A stretch of DNA of 64,000 nt, taken from contig JBBMOL010000021.1 in assembly GCA_037954665.1 (NCBI GenBank), forward strand, positions 1,364,001-1,428,000, written 5' to 3'. A program made the translations under genes and the position numbers. Under the pieces are notes generated by a model. It was not told the DNA's origin. It saw nothing but the letters and a program-made list of their open reading frames with translations, and ran no database searches. The DNA comes from Laguncularia racemosa. Taxonomy: Eukaryota > Streptophyta > Magnoliopsida > Myrtales > Combretaceae. Position 1 is the stretch's first letter. Every line of letters begins with the position of its first letter. Below, piece by piece: positions 56,760-64,000 of this stretch.

Positions 56760-56970
56760 GCACGATACTCAGTTGGTATACTGGCTGACCGTGGATTTGG
56801 TGGAGGCTCCCATGTATCGGCTAGCAATGTTTCTTCCACTATAGCAGTCTTATTTTTCGGGGGTTGAGATGATCGTGAAGCCTTGGCATATGGAAAGCAC
56901 GTGACAGAGCATCCTGGTATTAGTTTAGTTGTCATAAGATTCTTAGTGAGCTCCGACGTTAGTGGCGAGA
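56690..56970 (+). pseudogene. CHX cation/H+ exchanger gene fragment
   Basis: The plus-strand reading gives NKFRWVNKRFLEHARYSVGI, LADRGFGGGSHVSASNVSST, IAVLFFGG, then after a TGA DDREALAYGKHVTEHPGISL and VVIRFL. These are the conserved soluble-tail blocks of plant CHX monovalent cation exchangers (FGG.DDREAL and MAEHPG). About 85 residues are present and no membrane domain. It fuses with the ethylene receptor piece within SSDVSGEI. Confidence 0.8.
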
Positions 56971-57092
56971 TCACCCAAGTTTTGTTGACTTTGATCAATG
57001 ATGTGATGGATATATCATCAAAAGATGATGGGAAATTCCCATTTGAAATGAGACCTTTCCATCTTCATTCCCTGATTAAGGAAGCTTCTTGA
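56971..57092 (+). pseudogene. ETR2/EIN4-type ethylene receptor gene fragment
   Basis: VLLTLINDVMDISSKDDGKF and PFEMRPFHLHSLIKEAS match the histidine-kinase-like dimerisation region of subfamily 2 ethylene receptors, which read LINDVMDIS.KD.GRFPLE.RPF.LHS. Subfamily 1 receptors differ here (LSRLEDGS). Only about 40 residues remain, and a stop appears where the calcium pump piece begins. Confidence 0.8.
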
Positions 57093-57722
57093 GGAGATGA
57101 GGGAAATAATACCAAAAATTCAGGTAATGGCTCGATCATTACCTTTGGAAAAGCACACCTTGGTTACCCATCTACAAAAGGAGTTTAAGGAGGTTTGGCT
57201 GTAATTGGTGATGGGACTAATGACGCTCCTGCTTTGCATGAGGCTGACATTGGACTTGCTATGGGCATTGCAAGGATAGAGGTTGCCAAAGAAAGTGCTG
57301 ATGTCATAATATTGAATGACAACTTTACAACTATCGTAAATGTAGCCAAATGAGGTCGCTGTGTGTATAAAAACATTCAGAAGTTCGTGCAGTTCCAGCT
57401 GACAGTTAATGTTGTAGCCCTCGTTCTAAATTTCGTTTCTGTATGCATCTCAGGATTTGCCCCTCTTACAGCTGTACAATTACTATGGGTGAACATGATT
57501 ATGGATACTCTTGGTGCATTAGCATTGGCTACAGAACCACCACACATTGGATTGATGAAAAGGCCTGCAGTAGGAAGGGCTATAGATTTCATAACGAAGA
57601 CAATGTGGACGAATATATCAACTTGCTGTCTTTGCAGTCCTCAATTTTGATGTGAAGAGACTCCTGCGACTTCGTGGTTCTGATGCAACTGGTATTCTTA
57701 ATACAGTAATCTTTAACACTAG
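57093..57722 (+). pseudogene. ACA-type autoinhibited Ca2+-ATPase gene fragment
   Basis: The piece begins REIIPKIQVMARSLPLEKHT and, after a frame slip near 57190, continues VIGDGTNDAPALHEADIGLA (the P-ATPase hinge TGDGTNDAP with T to I), then ADVIILNDNFTTIVNVAK and a TGA. NIQKFVQFQLTVNVVALVLN, APLTAVQLLWVNMIMDTLGA and LALATEPPHIGLMKRPAVG cover membrane segments 5-6. QLAVFAVLNFDVKRLLRLRG comes after a small deletion near 57615. About 200 codons are collinear with plant type IIB pumps with no intron-like gap. This is the best-supported host fragment in the cluster. Confidence 0.9.
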
Positions 57723-57959
57723 TGCTTTGCGGGATATGGTGATCAAGTTCAAGAAGGGTCCAATTGAATCTGTTTCTGTTGGAGAAATAAAAGTTAGTTT
57801 AAGGCAATCCTCGGTTAAAATTGGTGCTGGTGTTTTCTCTAGGGACCCTAAGCTGCAGATGCTGATATGTGACTTGGAGGTAGTTATTAGGCCTTCCAAT
57901 AAAAGCAAATAGAAGGCTAAAAGTCATCGCAGACCTCGTAGTACTTCAAGAAGAAGATG
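57723..57959 (+). pseudogene. SABRE/KINKY POLLEN-like gene fragment
   Basis: The frame reads ALRDMVIKFKKGPIESVSVG, EIKVSLRQSSVKIGAGVFSR and DPKLQMLICDLEVVIRPSNK, then a TAG and a basic tail (KAKSHRRPRSTSRRR). This resembles the N-terminal region of the very large SABRE-type proteins of the bridge-like lipid-transfer family involved in plant cell expansion. The identification rests on remembered family blocks. Confidence 0.6.
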
Positions 57960-58047
57960 AAGATAAGCCAACCATAGCGGATGTGCTGTGGAATTTGGGG
58001 TATACCTTACAGCTTCAACAAATCAATGTTCAGAGACAGCTGTTGTG
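57935..58047 (+). pseudogene. CrRLK1L receptor kinase tail fragment
   Basis: DEDKPTIADVLWNLGYTLQL is the final kinase subdomain (RP.M.DVLWNLEYALQLQ) typical of the FERONIA/THESEUS family. About 30 residues are visible and a TGA ends the frame. It overlaps the SABRE-like end in another frame. The piece is short, so the call is tentative. Confidence 0.5.
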
Positions 58048-59879
58048 ATTTCTATGATCTTCACCTAATATGCACCTAAACTATACATTGTGTACTATTG
58101 TTTATAATCTATTATATTCATAGATTCAATGTATACTATAGATAATAATGTGTGTGTATCTTGTTGGTGACTATTGCTTACCCTCTCATATCCAAATCAC
58201 TATATTCTTCTTCGTAGTTGTAACGTGTTATTAATATAGTCAATACTCTTATACTTGAACTAACTCTCATGTATATTGTTGCACTCCCCTATCTTCACTT
58301 GTCTTTATAGGTAGTGAGGCCATTAGGATCTCTCTTTCTCCTCTCCTCCCCCAAGTGGGAGTAATCGCATTTAGCATCTGCTATCACTTTTAAAGGCCAG
58401 CAATTGTTTTAGTTATCAACAATCAGCTATGATCCCATTTCATCATACTTGAGCTTCCTATACAGACCTAGTACTAAGACATAAATATCATGGCAAGAGA
58501 TCACTTAAAGGCACCATATGAAGCAATTATCCTACAATGAGGTGTGCCAAGGTATCACATGCGGCAAGCACCATATGAGAAGGTTGCACAATGTCAAGCA
58601 AAGGCAGAGTCATGTAGTGAAGAGCCATAACATTGGTGTTCCTCTACATTACACAGGAGGGGTATTGTGCATAAGCATTGTGCGTATGGGTTACTTGAGT
58701 GTCAAGCTCGCACATGCATCGAGCATCAAGCGCATGCACATTACAAGTATCACATATAAATATCACACTACAAATGCCTTGTTGATGCAAATCACAATAC
58801 CCTGAAGGAGCACATCAACTTAACTTCATGCTAGTCACTTCATTGTAATCTTCTTGATCACACCATTGTAATTTTTTTTTTATCATTTGTAATACGAGTT
58901 GTAATGAAATATGTAAAGTTGATAGTGATGATGAGATTCATTCATGCACTTAGGAACCATAATTCTCACTTAGTAGCATGCTGTCAAAATCCCTCAACAT
59001 CATATGACTAAGAGCAACAACTCGACGTAGTTGCATTAGTTCTAAATGAATATAAGTTTCTTCTAAAAATATCACAAACACGAGACATACTTAGATTCGA
59101 TGATTCAAAGGGTCTCTTCTATTATTTGATGCATTGGAGCAAAATTTTTGCTTACCAACGATAACATTCGAATGATTCCTTCTGCAAAAGTGTTCTATCG
59201 CACTTAGGCAATGATGTAATAGTCATTACTTGGAATATAAAATTCTTTTTCGTTAGTCAAGGGGATATGTCCCACTACTTGACTGCTTAACATAACTTAA
59301 CTAGGATATTACTCAGAATTGAGCCTCGTCTTTGGATGTCATGTGTTTTTTTCTTTGGCACCAAAGGAGACTACACTCTTACTTAGCTGCCATAACTTGC
59401 CGTGCGCCTAGGAGATAGCACACTCACCGATCTGCAAAATACAAGCTAGACTCATCATTGTGCGCCTAGGAGCCAAAGCTCTTATCAGTCAGCAACAACA
59501 TCTATATTATAGTTTAAAAAAAAATCAATCAGGAGTTTTAATTGCCCCCAATTAGATGAAAATTGCTATGCACACTAAGGAGCTTATCTCTTTCTTTGCA
59601 GCAACAATAGCAATAAAGGGCAAATAAATAAACATGCTATTATATCTTTGTGATATAAACTCTCACTAGAGTGAGAAAATTATTTTATTGACATGAAGCA
59701 CCTATCACTTTGTTTGTACAAGACAAGGGAATAAGAGAAAAGTAACAAAGATGCATTTCACTATGAATAATCCTTGTATCATCAAGCATACATGGAATTT
59801 TGCATTTCGCTATACTATTGGTTCTCTTGAATTTCTTTGCACCTCCATAACAATCGTGCATCTTTCTTTTCCTAAGTTC
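58048..59879. other. Element E interior without identified gene
   Basis: No family is recognised on either strand. The sequence is AT-rich with a repeated TGCGCCTAGGAG motif (about 59403 and 59462). An RT would be expected here, downstream of protease on the minus strand, but none of its motifs is visible. The right border of the gene-fragment cluster lies near 58050. Confidence 0.5.
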
Positions 59880-60482
59880 TTAAATATGAATTTCTTCCCC
59901 TTTGGGTAGCCATGCTCTAAGGGGTTCCACTATAGGCATATCACCTTCATTTATGTGTTCATCAAAGAAAGCTACTTCAGTGAAGTGAAATTCATTAAGC
60001 ATGAATAGATTCTTTATAGTAGGAATAAAGATATTTTCCTTATTCCAATAACCTTTCATAAATTAATGTCATGTCGAAGGTATCAAATTGTGATCATGCA
60101 ACCATGTTCTTCCTATGAGAAGATGATAGGATACAAGTGCATCAATCACATGAAACTACGTAGAGCTAAGAATAGGCCCAATCTTGAAGTCTACTTTGAC
60201 ACATCCTATTGTCTTTATAGAAGACTCATAAAAGCTACTCACCATAATAGGTTGCTTCACAAGTCATCGAATATTAACTCCAATGGTTTGGAAGGTAGAC
60301 ATTGGCACGATATTTAAGGAAGAACCAGCATCAATGAATGTTCTCTTCACCGAATAGCCATTAAGTATACCTTTGACATATAGAGAACGATTATGATTCA
60401 AACCTTTGACACATATGTCAACGTTAGCGAATAAAATTGCATTATCATGCGCATGAGTCATCCTTTTCACAAGTTGCGCCAC
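59880..60482 (-). pseudogene. Element E aspartic protease and following segment
   Basis: From 60482 down the frame gives NVDICVKGLNHNRSLYVKGI, then VKRTFIDAGSSLNIVPMSTF with the catalytic D-A-G-S motif. After a frame change come FHVIDALVSYHLLIGRTWLH and DHNLIPST, the conserved protease C-terminal half (normally LLGRPWIH...PST). The reading continues to NEFHFTEVAFFDEHINEGDM. Stops are present. No RT follows. Confidence 0.8.
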
Positions 60483-62283
60483 ACTACACTCTGCACATTA
60501 ACTTTCTGAGATCTGTGTAAATGCAATAACTATTGCAAGCCTGGCCTTCTCATCAAACCCAAGAAGGTTGAAGAAATTTTTAAAACTTGATGTTTTCATA
60601 TGCATGACAACAACATGAGGACACCTATCCTCCTTAACTTGAACCTACTCTCCTTTTTCCTTACCTATCTCAACAAGTGGCTCATCATTTGTTTCCATAA
60701 TAGTGGGGTCATGAGTGATGGTATTCACCACCCTACATTGATTGTTATGAGCTAGAAGAGGATTATTGCGAATATTTTTATCTTCAATAATAAGCTCCCT
60801 ACTTTGCACTCTTTCATTGAATGTCTTCTTTAATGTCCAACAATCCTTAGTAGAATGGCCAATCATTCTATGAAACCTATAATAGTTAAGATCACCCTTT
60901 TCTTCAAGAGTAAGGAGGTGCTTAACTCTCAGGAGCTTAACATTTCCCTCCTACAGCCATATGTCAAGCATCGCATACACCTTACCCATTGGGCACAAGT
61001 ACATTAAACTTCCAAACTTGGATTTCTCCACTCTAAGCTTCTTCCCTGCCTTGGAATCTTCTCTTTAAATGGAATTTACAGATGGCCCTCATTTATTGAA
61101 CCTCGTATGTTCACCTCTTTGTCTCGCGACCAAGTTATTAGTTCGTTGCGCATTTTCAACCAATGCTACGAACGAAACCAAAGACAAATTCTCTAAATGT
61201 ATTGCATATTCAATGAACATTCCTTAAATACAAATCTTCACCAACTCTTTTTCGTTACAAATGTCTTGAATGTCTAGAGAGCATTCTCTAAAATGTTTAA
61301 TATACTCCATTAAGTCTTCCTTAGGCTGCTATCGAGTTCGCCCCATGTAAGTTAAAGTAACTCTCTCTTGAGTAGAGAAAAACTTTTCTAAGAACATCTT
61401 GCATATACTATCCCATGAATCTATTAAGCCTAGTGGAAGATTGACATACCACGTGTATACCTTCTCCGTGAGAGACTTAGAAAATTCTTTAAGTTTCAAA
61501 TCATCATGTAACCCATAAACCTCTAGTGTTTCAATAAATTTCAACAGGTGTTCCTTAGCGCTCCCTTTCTTCCCATTGAAAAGCATGAACTTAGGACTCA
61601 CGTAATCCTTAGGGTATGGTTTTGCTACGATGCGTTGGTTGTAAGGAAGCTTGAGATCTTGTACCCCCACAGTGGACTTTGTTTGTATTTCCTTCAAATA
61701 CATGTCCAAATCCTCTTTAGTGACAAATGTGCTTCTAGGGATAGGCACTATAGCCTTTATAGGAGTAATAGGAGTAAGATTGGGATGAATTTTAGATCCT
61801 CCAATAACTCCTTGGGATAAGGGCACAACGTGTGAGGATGAAGGACCATCGATATGGATTCCTTGGCCCCTTGCCTAAAGTGTGAGATGGTGTACAGTTA
61901 TGGACTCTAGTATAGGAGGCTTATCCCAATCTTAGGGGGTAGCTTCTTGATTGATAAGAGCTAGGTTAGAGGATAGGGGTACTTGGGGGGCAGCTTGCTG
62001 TGCGGCAATAGTAGGATTCGGCAAAGCTACTCCTTGTTATGTAGTAGCAAAGCTCGCCATGCTAAGCATACACTAGGCAAGCATCATCATGAACCGATTC
62101 ATCATCCTAGTGTTTTCCTGGATGGCACATACCACCTAGGCATTATCTAGATGAGACTCCTGAGTAGTATTGATAATATCGGTGTTTTCAGGTGGAGGTA
62201 GCTGTTCGTAACTTTAGGGTTCATTTCATGGCCTTGATTAATGTTATCACTGGGATCAAGGATCCTTCTCCTCAAGGGTGCCA
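60483..62283 (-). pseudogene. Element E gag
   Basis: Gag starts at an ATG at 62283 (MAPLRRRILDPSDNINQGHE), 43 bases after the 5' LTR. The core at 61826-61329 has KEDLDMYLKEIQ, LPYNQRIVAKPYPKDYVSPK, FMLFNGKKGSAKEHLLKFIE and LTEKVYTWYVNLPLGLIDSW, standard gypsy capsid blocks of the Tat/Athila type. A YYRFHRMIGHSTKDCWTLK motif near 60850 replaces the zinc knuckle, with Y at the first Cys. Scattered stops break the frame. Confidence 0.8.
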
Positions 62284-62325
62284 TCGCAAGGTCATCAACT
62301 TCCCTCCCTAACAGAGTTGACAAAA

Positions 62326-62912
62326 TGTAAGTGTGTGGATTTGAGTGCAAAGGTCACATGCGTGTTGCGAAGGAACGCGTTACACGTGGATTAATAAAGA
62401 AAGTGACACATATGAGGATAATTAGGGTTAAGTAAGATGGGGAGGAAGAGTAGGTGATTCCAAATAAGGCTCAATGCTTTTGTAACAAATGTATGTGTGT
62501 GGGTAGATTTTGGTTTGGATCTTTTTAAGAAAAATCTAGCAAAGTAACCACATTTTTCCAAAAAAGTCCCCTATTCAATGAGGAGGTATGGGGTATTTAT
62601 AGTATCTAGCCATAAATCTCGTCCATCGGATGGTAATGACGATCAATGGTTCTAGGTAAATGAGCCCTTATATAGGCTTTTTATGGGTCTAGACCCATTA
62701 ATAGCCTTTTAGTATGTGTGTGAGCTTTATTGAGAAAGGTTCCATCAAACGAGCCAACCTAACGGACCCTACTCCAAGCCTACCATGCCAAATCTCTCCT
62801 ATTCATCCCAAAACATGGACTTTACTCTCCAGACCTTATCACCTCAGCCTAAAGAATTAAATCTATTAAAGTAACGGCCTAAAAGCCCATGAATTAGATT
62901 TAGCCCTCTATA
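62326..62912 (-). repeat. Element E 5' LTR
   Basis: The complete 587-base LTR (plus-strand TGTAAGTGTGTGG to CCCTCTATA), partner of 37088-37632 and 41332-41360. It is followed by the TAAAT target duplication at 62913-62917. The ends have mutated from the TGTAGA...TCTACA form seen in the other copy. Confidence 0.9.
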
Positions 62913-62992
62913 TAAATCAACATAATCTATAAACTAGAAAACTTTATTTATGTACATGAACTCTCGTAATTTAACATTATTATATGTAGTCT

Positions 62993-63540
62993 TTGTTGAA
63001 GATTGCATATAATAAGTTTGGTATTAAACATAAGAAAAGGCCTAACCCAATCCTAATCCATCGGTTCACAAGTTAAAGGGCCATTGAACTGGCCCTTCTC
63101 CTTTTTTTCTTTTTCTTTTGCTTTTTTCTTTTTTTTTCCCCTTCTCTGTATGTAATTTTTTTCCCTTTTTTTCTACTTTTTTCCTTTGGAATTTTTTCCA
63201 CGTAAAATATTAATCCACCATTTTTGGGACAATTTCTATTTGTGAAAGTAGTAACAATGAATTGTTATCCAATTTTATCATGTGTGAAAAAATAATATTT
63301 GTTTTATTAATTAGTGGCAAACCCTATACACTAAGGGTAATGCTAGACTTAAATTTTATTGATTAATTAAAGAGATTACAACCAAAAAAAAGGAGACATT
63401 TGGCCTTACCTCTTATACAGGATTCTTAAACCTTACAAGTAAATAATAAAAATAAATAAAGGAGTAATACTTCCCTTACAAATTATTTCTATCCTACTAC
63501 AAAAAAATAAATAAAGTAATACTACTACCCTTACAAATTA
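62993..63540 (+). repeat. Segmental duplication, copy 2, third piece
   Basis: TTGTTGAAGATTGCATATAA to about CTACAAAAAAATAAATAAAG matches copy 1 at 10455-10930. Shared features are the CCATTGAAC...CTTCTCC stretch, the pyrimidine-rich TTTTTTCTTT block, and CTTATACA(T/G)GATTCTTAAACC. It carries no gene and passes directly into the hAT remnant. Confidence 0.8.
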
Positions 63541-63597
63541 ATTTTATTTACACTACAATTACATAATGAAAATAAATATTATTCAAATTGTTTTATC

Positions 63598-64000
63598 TTA
63601 CATGAGATCTGAAGTTAAGCCAGTAGAGCTTCCCCCCAACAAGACAAAGCCGCTAAAGTATTTATCTTCTTCACTATATGTCCTATATGACTCTTGTGTC
63701 CTACTTCTTACCTTGAACTAATCCCGCATGTTGGCCAATGCCTCAACATTAAAAGGCGATAGTCTTGCTTGTCTTTGTGCTAGGATAAGGCCCACGTTAC
63801 TGAACACTTGTTCAATCACTACTATCGATGTAAAAGCAACAAAAACTTGGCAAGCCATTCAAAAGAGAATTGAATAAGTCTTTATATGCCTCCTCTACTA
63901 GTCTAAGATATCAAAGTCAGTAATACTACTGTCACCAAATTCAAAATTAGTGTTGAAATAGCTATCAAGCTCCGTGTACTCACTGAAATCGGTGCAGTGC
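63598..64000 (-). pseudogene. hAT transposase C-terminal (dimerisation) domain, partial
   Basis: The minus-strand reading enters at the window edge: ELDSYFNTNFEFGDSSITDF, DILD, two stops, then after a frame change VFVAFTSIVVIEQVFSNVGL and LAQRQARLSPFNVEALANMR. This is the hAT dimerisation domain, normally ending SAFS.GGR.L...R..L.....EAL.C..DW. It ends with a stop at 63598. The gene continues beyond 64000. Three or more breaks show it is dead. Confidence 0.75.

Larger units (their letters stand above)
37088..62912 (-). mobile_element. Gag-protease-only gypsy element E carrying host-gene fragments
   Basis: It is flanked by TAAAT at 37083-37087 and 62913-62917. The LTRs are 62326-62912 (5', minus) and 37088-37632 plus 41332-41360 (3', split by S2). 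The left LTR has perfect TGTAGA...TCTACA ends. Gag and protease lie on the minus strand at 62283-59880. No RT, RNase H or integrase of its own is visible. Without S2, G3 and C1 it is about 10.9 kb, of which roughly 4 kb is the cluster of host-gene fragments. It looks like a non-autonomous element. Whether the gene fragments were captured by E itself or by a separate transposon nested in it is not settled. Confidence 0.8.

Noticed and set aside
42000..58400. Helitron (TC...CTRR with hairpin), CACTA or MULE ends around the gene-fragment cluster
   Set aside because: I scanned both sides for CACTA-type ends, 3' hairpins followed by CTRR, and long inverted repeats and found no convincing pair, so the carrier is left open.
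58518..58805. Open frame of 95 codons, plus strand
   Set aside because: Composition and sequence resemble no known family, there are no conserved blocks, and it lies in non-coding element E sequence.

Overview
The window is plant nuclear DNA, almost certainly from a flowering plant. It is AT-rich, has a spliced host gene with GT/AG introns, and most of its length is LTR retrotransposons (Ty3/gypsy and Ty1/copia) plus MULE and hAT transposon remnants. I found no tRNA, rRNA or CRISPR. Only one host gene looks possibly functional: a two-exon citrate-binding-protein-like gene (alginate-lyase-2 fold) at 7070-9294. Its first exon is duplicated, and its second exon is repeated downstream as a pseudogene.

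Layout. 1-7069: AT-rich DNA with a decayed Mutator-like transposase (minus strand) split by a 1.6 kb solo LTR, S1 (2731-4366, target duplication ACCAC). 7070-10930: the citrate-binding-like locus and the first copy of a 2.5 kb segmental duplication. 10940-14179: remnant of an Athila/Tat-like gypsy element. 14180-63540: the second copy of the duplication, blown apart by two large nested insertions totalling about 46 kb.

Insertion one is gypsy element G1 (15902-36525, minus, target duplication GGAAC). An Ogre/Tat-type element, G2 (16485-31456, plus, 15 kb, target duplication GTCCC), landed in its left LTR. G2 has the full Ogre plan: 2.1 kb LTRs, an extra ORF1 before gag, gag-protease, a probable intron, RT with two RNase H domains, integrase, and a 132 bp tandem array in the 3' untranslated region. 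Its LTR ends differ by about 2%.

Insertion two is element E (37088-62912, minus, target duplication TAAAT). It encodes gag and protease but has no RT that I can find. E's left LTR is split by a 3.7 kb solo LTR, S2 (37633-41326, target duplication CCAAA). Its interior carries a mosaic of at least eight unrelated host-gene pieces: RanBPM, TRA1/TRRAP and VIRILIZER on the minus strand, then CHX exchanger, ETR2/EIN4 ethylene receptor, ACA calcium pump, SABRE and a CrRLK1L kinase tail on the plus strand. The VIRILIZER piece was then split by a Reina-like chromovirus, G3 (44937-56198, minus), whose LTR was in turn split by a copia element, C1 (44943-50417, plus, target duplication GGTAG). The last 400 bases hold a decayed hAT transposase end.

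The history can be read from target duplications and interrupted homologies. All retroelement coding regions carry stops or frameshifts except G2's ORF1. The most unusual content is the multi-gene transduplication cluster, the LTR-within-LTR nesting, and the duplicated first exon of the citrate-binding-like gene.
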